The position numbers and the translations under genes were made by a program. A DNA stretch of 64,000 nt, from positions 8,308,001-8,372,000 of the forward strand of contig NZ_CP034550.1 of the NCBI RefSeq assembly GCF_009498035.1, written 5' to 3'. This DNA comes from Saccharothrix syringae. Lineage in GTDB: Bacteria > Actinomycetota > Actinomycetes > Mycobacteriales > Pseudonocardiaceae. This document shows, one piece after another, positions 1-9,204 of this stretch (within the stretch, counting starts at the first letter, position 1; the number at the start of each line of letters is the position of its first letter). The notes beneath the pieces were generated by a model. The model did not search any database and was not told where the DNA came from. It was given only the letters and a program-made list of their open reading frames with translations.

Positions 1-827
1 GGCCGCAGGTTCTGCAGCAGCGAGTCCAGCTGCGAGAGCTGGGAGCCCACGCCGGAGTTGCCGAACGCCTGCTGCGACAGCGCGGACAGCTCCTGGCGCT
101 GCTGCTCGCTCATCGAGTTCATCATCCGCTGGGCGGCGGCGGACCGGGCGGCCAGCGCGTCGATCAGCTCCTCGACGGTGCGGGGGTTCTCCGGGAAGAA
201 CTCGCCGTGCTTGCGCATGAACTCGTCGAACCGCTCGCCCGTGTCCTGCCCCTGGGCGTGCGCGGCGAGCAGCGCGTTGAGGTCGGCGAGCATGTCCTGG
301 ATGCGCTGGACGTCCTCGGGCCGCACGCTCTCCATGGCCTGCTTCATGCCCTGGAACCGCTGGTCCATCAGCTCCCGGCCGAGCAGGTTCTGGATCTGCT
401 CGTAGGACTCGCGGGCCTGCGGCGAGCGCCAGTCGTACTCGGCGAGGTCGCGCACGGCCGCCGCGGTGGACTGGGGCAGCGCGTCGAGCTGCGCCTCGCG
501 GAACCGCGCGTCGTCGTCCGGGTCGGGGAACAGCGCCGCCCGCTCGGCGTCCAGCGCCTGCTTGAGCAGGCGCTGGACCTCCTGGAGCGTGCCGTCCAAC
601 CGGTTGCGGCGGGTCAGCGCGGCGCGCTGCCGCCACAGCCGGGCGGTCAGGTCGTCCAGGCCGCGGGTGCCCGGCAGGCCGCGGCGCAGCAGCTCGCGCA
701 GCGCCGACTCGGGCGAGGCGCCCTCCATGACCTCCCGGCCCAGCTCGTCCATTGCCGCGCGCAGGTCCGCCGGCGGGGCCAGCGGGTCCGGCCCGTCGAC
801 GTACCGGCCGTACCGGTAGGTGCTCAT
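1..827 (-). CDS. VWA/CoxE-like partner of a MoxR ATPase, N-terminal part (cut by window edge)
   Basis: The frame opens at ATG 827-825 and runs off the left edge, so about 275 residues are visible and the C-terminus is missing. The protein starts MSTYRYGRYVDGPDPLAPP and continues as a charged, helical, Gln/Leu-rich region with no membrane segment or signal peptide. The ATG overlaps the stop of the upstream ATPase gene (ATGA, 827-824), so the two are translationally coupled. A MoxR/ChlI ATPase followed by a long protein with a C-terminal von Willebrand A domain is a standard actinobacterial pair (Rv0958-Rv0959 in M. tuberculosis). The VWA domain would lie outside the window, so the assignment rests on context and on the N-terminal style. 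The pair is thought to act as a chaperone-like metal-insertion or remodelling machine; the substrate is unknown. Confidence 0.7.
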   Translation of the reverse strand, partial: MSTYRYGRYVDGPDPLAPPADLRAAMDELGREVMEGASPESALRELLRRGLPGTRGLDDLTARLWRQRAALTRRNRLDGTLQEVQRLLKQALDAERAALFPDPDDDARFREAQLDALPQSTAAAVRDLAEYDWRSPQARESYEQIQNLLGRELMDQRFQGMKQAMESVRPEDVQRIQDMLADLNALLAAHAQGQDTGERFDEFMRKHGEFFPENPRTVEELIDALAARSAAAQRMMNSMSEQQRQELSALSQQAFGNSGVGSQLSQLDSLLQNLR

Positions 828-2209
828 CCGTACACCGTTCGGTCGTCGTCGCTGTCCTTGGCCAGCTGCCGGGTCAGGTAGAGCGACTCCAGCGCCAGCT
901 CCACGCCGGACGCGATGCGCCCGGCCGGGTCCTTCGGGCCCGCGCCCACCCGCTGCGCCACCTCGTGCAGCACGGGCAGCTCGGGCAGCGCGGCCAGCAG
1001 GTCGCCCGCCGGCACGCGCTCGCCGGTGGCCACCGGGTGGTCGTCGGCGACCAGCTCGGCCAGCGGCCGCAGGTTCAGGCCCGCGAACGTCGACCGCGCC
1101 GTGTCCGCGACGGCCCGCCGCAGCAGGTGGGTCAGCACCTCCTGCTCGCGGCCCTCCTCGCCCGCCTCGAACTCCAGCTTGCCGCGCAGCACGGCGGGCA
1201 CGGAGTCCAGGTCGACCGGCCGGGCCACCGGCGGCTGCTCGCCGGTCAGGGCGCTGCGCCGCAGGGCGCTGGCGGCGACCGTCTCGGCCGCGGCGACCGC
1301 GAACCGGGCCGACACGCCCGAGCGCTGGTCGATCGACGACGACTCGCGCAGGTGCCGCACGAACCGGGCGATCACCTCCAGCAGGTGGTCGCCGACCTCG
1401 GCGACCAGGTCGGCCTCCTGGCGCACCAGGTCGACCTCGGCGGCCACCTCCAGCGGGTAGTGGGTGCGGATCTCCGCGCCGAAGCGGTCCTTGAGCGGGG
1501 TGATGATCCGGCCGCGGTTGGTGTAGTCCTCGGGGTTGGCGGTGGCCACCAGCAGCACGTCCAGCGGGAGCCGCAGCGTGTAGCCGCGGATCTGGATGTC
1601 GCGCTCCTCCATCACGTTGAGCAGCGCCACCTGGATGCGCTCGGCCAGGTCGGGCAGCTCGTTGACGGCGATGACGCCGCGGTGCGAGCGGGGCAGCAGG
1701 CCGTAGTGGATGGTCTCGGGGTCGCCGAGGCTGCGGCCCTGGGCGACCTTGACCGGGTCGACGTCGCCCACCAGGTCGCCGACGCTGGTGTCGGGCGTGG
1801 CCAGCTTCTCGGCGAACCGCTCGTCGCGGTGCTTCCAGGTCACGGGCAGGTCGTCGCCCAGCTCGGCGGCGCGCCGCTTGGACTCGGGGGTGATGGGGGC
1901 CAGCGGGTGCTCGTTCAGCTCGGCGCCCGCGATGACCGGGGTCCACTCGTCGAGCAGGCCGACGATGGTGCGCAGCAGCCGGGTCTTGCCCTGGCCGCGC
2001 TCGCCGAGCAGCACGACGTCGTGGCCCGCGAGGAGGGCGCGTTCCAGCTGGGGCAGGACGGTGCGGTCGAACCCCACGATGCCGGGCCACGGGTCGCGGC
2101 CCTCGCGCAGGGCGGCCAGCAGGTTGTCCCGGATCTCGGCCTTCACCCCGCGCGGCAGGTGCCCTGCCGCGCGGAGTTCGCCGGCGGTGGTGGGAAGCAC
2201 AGAGGTCAC
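824..2209 (-). CDS. MoxR/ChlI-type AAA+ ATPase (magnesium-chelatase-like)
   Basis: 461 aa cytosolic AAA+ protein. Walker A is GERGQGKT at residues 69-76. The Walker B region GVIAVNEL (about 178-185) carries Asn where many relatives have Asp. A sensor segment LLVATANPEDYTNRGR follows near 219-234, then an arginine-rich LKDRFG. This order matches the ChlI/sigma-54-like MoxR clade; the length equals that of Rv0958 (about 459 aa). The gene ends in a 4-nt overlap with the VWA-type partner, the usual MoxR-VWA arrangement. It should hydrolyse ATP to remodel a protein or insert a cofactor together with that partner. A true magnesium chelatase role is unlikely because no tetrapyrrole branch genes for chlorophyll are present. 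The start ATG 2209 fits the family length. Confidence 0.85.
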   Translation of the reverse strand: MTSVLPTTAGELRAAGHLPRGVKAEIRDNLLAALREGRDPWPGIVGFDRTVLPQLERALLAGHDVVLLGERGQGKTRLLRTIVGLLDEWTPVIAGAELNEHPLAPITPESKRRAAELGDDLPVTWKHRDERFAEKLATPDTSVGDLVGDVDPVKVAQGRSLGDPETIHYGLLPRSHRGVIAVNELPDLAERIQVALLNVMEERDIQIRGYTLRLPLDVLLVATANPEDYTNRGRIITPLKDRFGAEIRTHYPLEVAAEVDLVRQEADLVAEVGDHLLEVIARFVRHLRESSSIDQRSGVSARFAVAAAETVAASALRRSALTGEQPPVARPVDLDSVPAVLRGKLEFEAGEEGREQEVLTHLLRRAVADTARSTFAGLNLRPLAELVADDHPVATGERVPAGDLLAALPELPVLHEVAQRVGAGPKDPAGRIASGVELALESLYLTRQLAKDSDDDRTVYG

Positions 2210-2755
2210 CCCACGAAGTTACGCACCTCTCGGCGATCGGTCGACATGGAGCAACTCCACCCTTCGGGCCGGTTAACGGGCGGGTAACGAAGGTTCTGCT
2301 CTCGACGAACAACGGTGCTCAGACGGGATGCGCGGCGTAGGGCGGGTGGGTTTTGCCGGTGCCTTGCGGGAGGACGAGAACAGGGGACCCCGGGCGGGCG
2401 GGCTTCCGGCGACGTCGTTCGGCCTGGGCGGAAGCCGGCTGCGGGACGGGCACGGCGCCCTGGTCGATCAGGTCATCCGTCGACCCCGGTCCTGCTGCTC
2501 GCGGCGGCGACCGTGGTGGCGGGGGCGCGGTCGTTCACCGCGATCGGGGACGGGCCGCCCTGGGCCCGCGACGTCACCTGCGGCGAGGACGCCTCCCGGA
2601 CACGCACCGGCGCGACCGCTGGACGGTGCCTCCGCACCGCACACGACCGGCCGAACAGCGCCCCGCACGGCACGCGACCGACCCGGAATTGTCGGACCCC
2701 TCGCCTACCCTCGCAAGCGACGGCCCCCGAAGGCCGATCGAAGTGCGAGGTTGCC
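2210..2755. other. intergenic region between divergent genes, no gene seen
   Basis: About 546 nt separate the MoxR-type ATPase from the CoiA-like gene. Open frames cross it on both strands but show no recognisable motif or ribosome site. From about 2685 to the ATG at 2756 the sequence resembles the leader of the second, decayed CoiA-like copy (about 3810-3872), including a shared GAAGTGCGAGG before the ATG, so this part was duplicated with the gene. Confidence 0.5.
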
Positions 2756-3730
2756 ATGACGGCGCATGCCCTCTACCTGCCGGAGGACCGCGAACTGGAC
2801 CTGTCGAGCCTGTCCGCGGCCGACCACCTGCTGATCAGCTCGCTGGTCGGCCGGATCGGCCCGGGCGACCGGGTGCTGGTCTGCCTGGAGCCCGACGACG
2901 CCGAGCAGGACGAGATGTACGTCGAGGAGCGGTTCGGCAGGTACTACGCGGTCCACTTCGAGGGCGGGCAGCACGTGGTCGCCCTGGAGAGCGACGAGCA
3001 CAAGCTGCAGAAGGAGTACTGGCACCGCGCCGCCGAGGACGCGGGCTTCCGGTCGGACACCGGCCTGGGCACGGGCACCGGCACCGTCCTGGACGTGGCC
3101 ATCCACGGCCCGACCAGGACCGGCGTCGAGCTGCGGCGCGCCGACGTCACCGCGCGGGCCGCGGCGCTGAGCACCACCGGCGCGCACCGCGCGGGCTGGC
3201 TGCCGCTGTGGTTCTCCGACTCCGACCGGACGCCCAAGTGGTTCCACCGCATCCCCTCGGTCGGCTGCAACCGCATCTCCTGGGACGACCTGCCGCCCCG
3301 CCGCTCCGCCACCGCCACCGGCCTGCGCCTGGTGCACGCGGCCAAGTGCACCGCGGAGAACTTCCCCCGGTGCTTCGACCGCCGCCGGCGACCCTGCGGC
3401 GACTACCACCCGCTGCTGCGGCCGTGGCGGGGCGTGACCGTGGACGACGTGGCGGAGATGGTCCCCGCCGGCGAGGCCGTGCCGCTCCAGACGCCCGAGC
3501 GCTGGGTCTACGTCGTGCCCCGGCTGGGGTTGGCGCACTACCAGCAGTTGACCGAGGGGCTGGGCGCCTACCAGCCGGAGAAGGTCGCCCCGGTGGAGCG
3601 CCGGGACCCGCCGCGGGCCCGGGCGGGGGCCTGGCCGACCTGCCGGCGGTGCGGGCGGCAGATGTTCCTGGTGCGGGAGGGACGCGAGCTGTGCGAGAAC
3701 TGCAAGCCGATGATGCGGGACCCGGTGTAG
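2756..3730 (+). CDS. CoiA-like putative PD-(D/E)XK nuclease-family protein with C-terminal zinc ribbon
   Basis: 324 aa from ATG 2756, chosen because GCGAGG lies 9 nt upstream and the paralogue's copy starts at the equivalent ATG. The middle of the protein has an ESDEHKLQK stretch (78-86), then VLDVAIHG with Asp113 and TGVELRRAD with Glu125, followed by WLPLWFSDSD (148-157). This D...E-x-R/Q spacing resembles the PD-(D/E)XK core of the competence protein CoiA family; the paralogue has the more canonical IEVQRS. Cysteines at 296, 299, 313 and 316 (CRRC...CENC) form a likely zinc ribbon. No competence or conjugation genes are nearby. The nuclease assignment is an inference from motifs; the protein could equally be an inactive DNA-binding relative. 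A decayed tandem copy lies 141 nt downstream. Confidence 0.5.
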   Translation: MTAHALYLPEDRELDLSSLSAADHLLISSLVGRIGPGDRVLVCLEPDDAEQDEMYVEERFGRYYAVHFEGGQHVVALESDEHKLQKEYWHRAAEDAGFRSDTGLGTGTGTVLDVAIHGPTRTGVELRRADVTARAAALSTTGAHRAGWLPLWFSDSDRTPKWFHRIPSVGCNRISWDDLPPRRSATATGLRLVHAAKCTAENFPRCFDRRRRPCGDYHPLLRPWRGVTVDDVAEMVPAGEAVPLQTPERWVYVVPRLGLAHYQQLTEGLGAYQPEKVAPVERRDPPRARAGAWPTCRRCGRQMFLVREGRELCENCKPMMRDPV

Positions 3731-3871
3731 GCCACGGCTCAGCCGGCAGATCACAGGAGCGGAGCCTTTCGTCGGGTATGGGAAACCGGGTGGAGCGGAA
3801 CGCCGGATCTGTCGGTCACTGCTCCTACCACCGGAAGCGACCTGGTCGGCCAACCGAAGTGCGAGGCTGCC

Positions 3872-4704
3872 ATGACGACACGTGTGCGATACCAGCCAGA
3901 TGACCGGGAATTGGACCTGGCAAGTTTATCGGCATCGGACTACCTGTTGATCAGCTCGCCGCACGGGCGGATCCGCCGAGGGTCACATAGAATTCGACAC
4001 GGGTTCGGGGACGGTCCTGGACGTAGCCGTGCACGGCTCGACGCGGACCGGTATCGAGGTGCAGCGCTCCCACATCACCGTTCGGGCCGCCACACGACGT
4101 ACCACCAAGTCACATCTCGCGGGACGGCTGCCGCTGTGGTTCTCCGACTCCGACCAGCCGCCCAAGTGGTTCCACCGCATCCCCTCGGTCGGCTGCAACC
4201 GCATCTCCTGGGACGATCCACCGCCCCGCCGCTCGGCCACCGCCACCGGCCTGCGCAGGGTCCATGCGACCAAGTGCACGGTACACACCTTCCCTTAAGC
4301 GCTTCGGCCGAAAACGTCGCCCATGCGGTAAATACCACCCCAAATTGGAACCCTGGCACGGTATCACCGTCGACGACGTGGCCGAATTGGTGCCTTCCGG
4401 GGCGGCCGCACCACTCCTGCACCTGAAGCAGCAGGTCTTCATCGTCCCGCAGCGGGAGCTTGTCCGTTATCAGGAAATCACCGGTGGACCGGGAGCCTAC
4501 TTACCCGTCGGGACGTCTTCTCACCGCAACCCACCCCCCGCCTCGACGGCTTGCCATTACCCGTCACACACCTCGGCAACACCGTTGCCTGCGAAGTCCG
4601 GAAACTGGCCGAAGTGCAGGAAATGTCCTGCGGACATCTATTTGATCCGGGAGGGGCGCGAGCTGTGCGAGAACCGCAAGCCGATGATGCGGGACCCGGT
4701 GTAG
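3872..4704 (+). pseudogene. decayed tandem copy of the CoiA-like gene
   Basis: Three consecutive frames reproduce pieces of the 2756-3730 protein. The first (from ATG 3872) matches residues 1-30, beginning MTTRVRYQPDDRELDLASL. A deletion of roughly 75 codons then removes the segment before the nuclease-like core. The second frame (about 3990-4298) carries TVLDVAVHGSTRTGIEVQRS and the WFSDSD region and ends early. The third (about 4290-4704) carries the C-terminus up to the same MMRDPV ending. The last zinc-ribbon Cys is Arg here (CENR). Two frameshifts, the deletion and the lost ligand all indicate a dead gene. Codon use is less G/C-rich at third positions than in the intact copy, consistent with drift. 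Confidence 0.8.
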
Positions 4705-4713
4705 CCCCGCAGG

Positions 4714-5556
4714 TCAGCGGGCCAGGGCGAGCAGTTCGGTCAGCACCGGCTCGTCGTCCGGGTACGACATCGCGTTGACCGGCGCCAGCACCCGGCACCA
4801 CTCCGCCAACCGCTCCGGGTCCAGCCCGCACGCCGCGGCCAGCCGGGGGGCGCGCCGCGCCACGCCCTCGCGCCCGGCGGCGTCCAGCGCGAAGTCCACC
4901 ACGTCGAAGCACGGGTCGCCCACGCACGGCCTCGGGTCGATCGCCACCAGCCCCGCCGGGCCGGTCAGCACGTTGCCCGGGTGCAGGTCGCCGTGCAGCA
5001 GCACGCGCGGCTGGTCGTCCAGCAGCGCGTGGCAGCGGGTTCGCGCCTCCTCCCACATCCCGGGGGTCACGGGTGTGCCCGGGGTCACGCGGCGGCCGAT
5101 GCGGGTGAAGAACTCCTCGCAGCGGTCGCGCAGGTCGCGCAGGCCCGGCCGCGGCCGGAGCGCGTGCAGGGGGCCGACCAGGTCCGCCCACTCCCCCGGT
5201 GCCGGGGCGACGGGCAGGTCGGCCACCTCGGTGCCGGGCAGCACCGCGGTCATCAGCAGCGCGCCGGGCGCCTCGGCGAGCACCGCGGGCACCTTCCCGG
5301 AGGGCCCGAACAGGCGGAGCACCGCCGTCTGCTCGGCCAGGAACGGCTCGTCGGGGCTCAGCTTGAGCACCACCGGGACACCCGCGCGGACCGCCGGGAC
5401 CACCACCGACGACGCGCCCTGCGGCAGCGACCCGCCGGGCACCAGCCCCCACTCGCGGGCGAGGTCGGCCACCCGGTCGGGCACGCGCGCGGCCCAGTCG
5501 GCGACCTCCGGTCCGAAGCGGAGCGACAGGCGACCGCTGATCCCTTCCACGTCCAC
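4714..5556 (-). CDS. aminoglycoside/streptomycin 6-kinase-family phosphotransferase
   Basis: 280 aa with the APH kinase fold. A probable ATP-binding Lys lies in VVLKLS (Lys65). The catalytic loop is LLHGDLHPGNVL with Asp190 and Asn195, and the metal-binding Asp207 sits in VAIDPRPCVGDPCFD. This motif set and length fit the streptomycin 6-kinase/APH(6) family, many members of which in soil actinomycetes are uncharacterised and phosphorylate unknown hydroxylated small molecules. The start is a GTG at 5556 with an alternative GTG two codons in. It is a single gene facing the CoiA-like pseudogene; a strong hairpin lies upstream and belongs to the cellulase gene. Whether it gives antibiotic resistance cannot be told from sequence. 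Confidence 0.75.
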   Translation of the reverse strand: MDVEGISGRLSLRFGPEVADWAARVPDRVADLAREWGLVPGGSLPQGASSVVVPAVRAGVPVVLKLSPDEPFLAEQTAVLRLFGPSGKVPAVLAEAPGALLMTAVLPGTEVADLPVAPAPGEWADLVGPLHALRPRPGLRDLRDRCEEFFTRIGRRVTPGTPVTPGMWEEARTRCHALLDDQPRVLLHGDLHPGNVLTGPAGLVAIDPRPCVGDPCFDVVDFALDAAGREGVARRAPRLAAACGLDPERLAEWCRVLAPVNAMSYPDDEPVLTELLALAR

Positions 5557-5591
5557 GCCGCGACGCTATGCGCCGCGTCAACCGGAAAACG

Positions 5592-5628
5592 CCCGCGGGC
5601 GGTGTCCGGAGAGGACACCGCCCGCGGG
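5592..5628 (-). terminator. intrinsic terminator of the GH6 cellulase gene
   Basis: Perfect 16-bp stem (5592-5607 with 5613-5628) and a 5-nt loop, 18 nt past the cellulase stop. Read on the minus strand it is followed by a short T run (GTTTTCC). Confidence 0.8.
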
Positions 5629-5645
5629 GTCGTTCGACTACCCGT

Positions 5646-7469
5646 TCAGCTCAGCGGGGGGTACGCGTTCTGCATGAGCTGCTGGAACTGGGCCGAGAAC
5701 CAGTGGCCCGACAGCGGCGCGTCCGCGAGGGCACCCGAGGGGTTGTTGCCGTTGCGCACGTTGCCACCGTAGGTCGGGTCGCACATGCGGTCGAAGCCCT
5801 TGCCCTCGTCGTTCGGGATCTCCTTGCTCGCACCGTCGGACTCACCCGGCGGCTTCACCCAGACGTAGGCGTCGATGTACGGCTTCGGCGCGGCCTTCGG
5901 GCGCTCGCCGAGACCGGCACCGGCCTGGTTGCACCAGTTGCCCTTCTGGTAGCGGCGGTCGATGCGCGACTGGTTGACGTAGTCGTCGGCGTTCGTCGCG
6001 GTCGACTTGCCGGTGGGCCGGTTGGCACCGCCCCAGCCGTTGCGCGAGGTGTCGATCAGCATGCCGATGCTGCTGTCGAAGCCCTGCTTGACCAGCTCGG
6101 CCCGCAGGCCGGTGGCGAAGCCCAGCTCACCGTTGAAGTCGTTCCAGTCGACCCACTTCGCCTGCTCCTTGACCGGGCGGCCACCGACGACGTCGTCGAC
6201 CGTCCAGTACGGCTCCTCCAGCGCGGAGTAGTTCGCGGTGTTGGTGATGAAGCCCGCGACCTTGTCCTTGGTGGCGCCGTTCTTGCCCAGGATCGCGGCG
6301 ATCTGCTTCGCCGAGGCGTAGAAGTTGTCGTACTCGGGCACCGTGTCGCCCCACCCGATCCAGCCGTGGTGGCCGGCGTCGAGGTAGTTGTAGACGTTGG
6401 AGATGGCGCCGAGCTGGCCAACGGCGTAGGAGATGCCCTCCTGGTAGTTGCCGTTGCTCTTCATCACGTCGCAGTTCGCGGTGGCCGTGTTCCGCGGCGA
6501 GACGTTGGTGACCAGGTTCGGCAGCGAGTCGATCTCGATGATCGGGACGATGCGCAGCTTCGAGTACTCCGGCCGCGAGACGATGCTCACGATCTTGTCG
6601 ATGTACTCGGTCTTGTAGCGGCCGATCTCCGTCGGGCCGAGCTCGCCGTTGGACGCCAGCGCGGCGCAGTCGCGGCCGGGCAGGTTGTAGACGACGAACT
6701 GGAAGACCAGGTTGCCGTCCGACCGGGCGGCGCGCTGCTTCTCCGCCTCGTTGAGGTGGTCGGCGAGGCCCCAGGAGCCGGTGGTCGGCGAGCCGTTGCC
6801 CGCGATCGCGCTGATCCGGTCCAGCCACACGGCCGTGGGCTGGTTCGCGACCCGCGAGCCACCGGGCTCGGCGGCGGCGCGAGCCGACCACTGCGGGTTG
6901 ACGTACACGCCGGCGCCCACGTACGGGTTGTCCACGCGCTGACCCGGGTTTCCACCGCCAGTGGTGGTGGTCGTGGTCGTCGTCGTGGTGCTCGTCGTCG
7001 TGGTGGTGGTCGTGGTCGTCGTGGTGGTGTCGACCGAACCCGTGCACACCGTCCCGTTCAGGCGGAACGTGGTGGGCGCGGGGTTCGAGCCGGTCCACGA
7101 CCCGTTGAAGCCCGGGATCACGGTCTGGCCCGTGCCGAGGCCGGGGCTCCACGACGCGTTGCGGACCGTCACGCGGGCACCCGACTGCGAGAACTGGCCG
7201 TTCCAGCCGGACTGCACCCGCTGCCCCGCGGCGAAGTCCCACTCCAGGGTCCAGCCGTTGGTGATCGCGTCACCGAGGTTGGTGACCGTGACGTTGGCGC
7301 CGAATCCGCCGGGCCACTGGTTCGTGATCGAGTACGCGACCCGGCAGCCGGGTGCGGCGTTGGCGGTGGCGGTGCTCGCCACCACCCCGGCCGCGGACAG
7401 CGCCGCCACCGAGGTTACCGCCAACGCCCCCGCCACCTTGCGGGAGCGCACGAACGTACGCAGACTCAT
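5646..7469 (-). CDS. secreted cellobiohydrolase, CBM2-Thr linker-GH6
   Basis: 607 aa from ATG 7469, which follows an AAGGAGG site. A Sec signal peptide ends near residue 39 (TANAAP). A family 2 cellulose-binding module covers about 41-142, bounded by Cys42 and Cys142, with conserved Trp residues. A pure Thr/Ser linker spans about 148-170. The GH6 catalytic domain runs from about 175 to 607. YNLPGRDC holds the likely catalytic acid Asp267, and IEIDSLPN (Asp314) is the second conserved Asp site. The long GH6 domain with its loop-forming insertions matches exo-acting Cel6B-type enzymes, which release cellobiose from the non-reducing ends of cellulose. Two CebR boxes lie 30 and 93 nt upstream, so induction by cello-oligosaccharides is expected. 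A terminator follows the gene. Confidence 0.93.
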   Translation of the reverse strand: MSLRTFVRSRKVAGALAVTSVAALSAAGVVASTATANAAPGCRVAYSITNQWPGGFGANVTVTNLGDAITNGWTLEWDFAAGQRVQSGWNGQFSQSGARVTVRNASWSPGLGTGQTVIPGFNGSWTGSNPAPTTFRLNGTVCTGSVDTTTTTTTTTTTTSTTTTTTTTTTGGGNPGQRVDNPYVGAGVYVNPQWSARAAAEPGGSRVANQPTAVWLDRISAIAGNGSPTTGSWGLADHLNEAEKQRAARSDGNLVFQFVVYNLPGRDCAALASNGELGPTEIGRYKTEYIDKIVSIVSRPEYSKLRIVPIIEIDSLPNLVTNVSPRNTATANCDVMKSNGNYQEGISYAVGQLGAISNVYNYLDAGHHGWIGWGDTVPEYDNFYASAKQIAAILGKNGATKDKVAGFITNTANYSALEEPYWTVDDVVGGRPVKEQAKWVDWNDFNGELGFATGLRAELVKQGFDSSIGMLIDTSRNGWGGANRPTGKSTATNADDYVNQSRIDRRYQKGNWCNQAGAGLGERPKAAPKPYIDAYVWVKPPGESDGASKEIPNDEGKGFDRMCDPTYGGNVRNGNNPSGALADAPLSGHWFSAQFQQLMQNAYPPLS

Positions 7470-7499
7470 GCATCGCCTCCTTGCGAGCAACTCGCCATC

Positions 7500-7513
7500 T
7501 GGGAGCGCTCCCA
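7500..7513. promoter_or_regulatory. CebR-type operator, proximal, GH6 gene
   Basis: Perfect 14-bp palindrome TGGGAGCGCTCCCA, the established binding sequence of the LacI-family cellulase repressor CebR/CelR in actinomycetes. It ends 31 nt upstream of the GH6 start. Confidence 0.9.
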
Positions 7514-7562
7514 GTGGAATCGACAACACCGGGGATTCGACGCGAGACCGGTGAGTTGTGAC

Positions 7563-7576
7563 TGGGAGCGCTCCCA
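7563..7576. promoter_or_regulatory. CebR-type operator, distal, GH6 gene
   Basis: Second identical TGGGAGCGCTCCCA, 63 bp (six helical turns) from the first. The spacing would place two repressors on the same face of the DNA. The remaining stretch 7577-7899 shows no gene. Confidence 0.88.
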
Positions 7577-7899
7577 GACGAACGGTAACGCATGACACGT
7601 CGTGTTGACGAGGGGTTGACCTGGAGATAATCCGGCCCTATACCCGTGCGCGTAGCGAGACCCGAGGCCCTGACCAGCGCTTATTCCGGGTCGATTGGAC
7701 CCGGAAGTTCCTTGCGCAAACATTGCGGAACCGATTCTGAACGCGAACGGACGCCCCCGTTGCCGTCCGTTCAGGTGAATACGTTCGTTGTTCCGCGAAC
7801 ACGCGACCCGATATGCCCCGACTTGCCGGGGACCCGGTGCGTCGAACTACTTCGTCGAATTACGAAAGATCTTGTCGAACATTCGACGGCGCCCACCGA

Positions 7900-8697
7900 C
7901 TAATGGCGCTCGGCACCCTGGTCCGAAAGCACCCGCACGGCTTCGTCCACGGCCGCGAGCCGCGCCCGGCGCACCGCCTCGCCCAGCGGTCTGAGCGCCT
8001 CGTCGCGGGCCCTCGTCGCGGACGCCGACACCGCGCCGCCCGGCGCGTCGGAGGCGGCGACCGCCAGGATCGCGGCGACCTCGGCGGCCCGCTGGAGCAC
8101 CCGCAGCGCGCGCGGCGGCGTCCCCGGCGGCCAGGCCAGCTTCTGGTGCTCGGCGGCCAGCGCGGCGATCTCGGCGCGCACGTTGGGCCGGTGCCGGGCC
8201 ACGTCCAGGGTCACCAGCGCGGCCGCGGCCTCGCGCATCGCCGCGCCCAGGCCGTGCTCGGCCTCGCCGATGGGCACGTGCTCGAACCCGGAGGCCGACG
8301 GCAGGTCGAACACCGTCCACCGCAGCACGCCGTCGGCCACCAGGCGGGGCACCAGGCCCACGCCGACCTCGGGCAGCACCGCGGCCTGGCCGACCCGCAG
8401 CGCGCACTTGCCCAGCGGGCCCTGGCCGCCCAGCCCGCGCAGGTCGCCGGGCACGGGCAGCACCAGCCGCGCGGTGGTGGCTGCGGCGCGCCGCAGCGAC
8501 GCGAGCAGCAGCGCGGGACCCACCGGGACCTCGTCGGGGCCCGGCAGGTCGAGGGCGGTGGCGGTGCCGTCGTCGTCGGCGACCACCTCGTGCGCGTCCG
8601 CCCAGGCACCCAGGGCGTCGAGCACGTCGTCCGCCGCGGCCGCTCCGTGCAGCCAGGCGGACGTCCAGACGACCAGCGTCGCACTCGCAGTAGACAC
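7900..8697 (-). CDS. conserved actinobacterial hypothetical protein (ferrochelatase-adjacent)
   Basis: 265 aa, Ala-rich, soluble, no signal peptide. It opens MSTASATLVVWTSAWLHG (GTG start 8697). The C-terminal third is helical and charged, with LAAEHQKLAWPPGTPPRALRV near the middle of it. I do not recognise a catalytic motif. It lies 33 nt downstream of the YcxB-like gene on the same strand and is probably the last gene of the fabG-inhA-cpfC operon. In M. tuberculosis a hypothetical protein of similar size (Rv1486c) also sits beside ferrochelatase, and I infer this is its counterpart, although orientation differs there. Confidence 0.65.
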   Translation of the reverse strand: MSTASATLVVWTSAWLHGAAAADDVLDALGAWADAHEVVADDDGTATALDLPGPDEVPVGPALLLASLRRAAATTARLVLPVPGDLRGLGGQGPLGKCALRVGQAAVLPEVGVGLVPRLVADGVLRWTVFDLPSASGFEHVPIGEAEHGLGAAMREAAAALVTLDVARHRPNVRAEIAALAAEHQKLAWPPGTPPRALRVLQRAAEVAAILAVAASDAPGGAVSASATRARDEALRPLGEAVRRARLAAVDEAVRVLSDQGAERH

Positions 8698-8730
8698 GCT
8701 GTCCGAGGGTACGCGGACAACGGCCCGGGA

Positions 8731-9204
8731 TCAGGCCGCCGGCCCCACGTGTTCCACCAGCAGGGACCGGAATTTCGCCACCGCGTCGGCGTCGGCGAAC
8801 GCCCGGTGCGGCACCGCGTACAGCGCGGCGCCGGCGGTCCGCAGCACGAAGCCCCGCGACGTCTCCGCCCAGCCGGGCAGGTCCGCCCAGTCGACCTCGC
8901 TGCGCGCGGCCTCGCCGACCGACATGCGCAGGGAGTGGTCGTCCGCGGTGCCGCTGACCGTCCTGGCGGCCAGCGGGTGGTTGTGGAAGTTCACCGCGGT
9001 GCCCACCGGCACCAGCGCGATGATGACCGCGGCCAGCACGAGCGCGAACACGCCCGCCCAGGTCATGCCCAGCAGCAGCACCACGACGCCGAGCCCGCCG
9101 AGCACCGCGGCGAACCACGGCGCCCAGCGGTAGAGCGGCACGGCGATCTTCAACGCGTCGCTCCAGTCCCCCGGCCGCGGCGACCAGCTGAAGTCGACGC
9201 TCAC
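8731..9204 (-). CDS. YcxB-like membrane protein
   Basis: 157 aa from GTG 9204, which overlaps the cpfC stop (GTGA), so the two are translationally coupled. Two hydrophobic helices lie at about 29-65 ([17 protein letters not shown] and [13 protein letters not shown]). After them comes a soluble domain with [18 protein letters not shown] and a proline turn [14 protein letters not shown] near the end, the pattern of the YcxB-like C-terminal domain. The function of this family is not established; it is often a small inner-membrane accessory protein. Upstream in-frame sequence is the ferrochelatase reading frame in another phase, so a longer start is not supported. Confidence 0.75.
   Translation of the reverse strand: MSVDFSWSPRPGDWSDALKIAVPLYRWAPWFAAVLGGLGVVVLLLGMTWAGVFALVLAAVIIALVPVGTAVNFHNHPLAARTVSGTADDHSLRMSVGEAARSEVDWADLPGWAETSRGFVLRTAGAALYAVPHRAFADADAVAKFRSLLVEHVGPAA

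Noticed and set aside
824..2209. Magnesium chelatase subunit for chlorophyll-type synthesis
   Set aside because: No other tetrapyrrole-branch genes are present; the MoxR-VWA pairing fits the wider family better.
6961..7554. Plus-strand open frame beginning with a long valine run
   Set aside because: It is the complement of the Thr linker and CBM2 of the GH6 cellulase.
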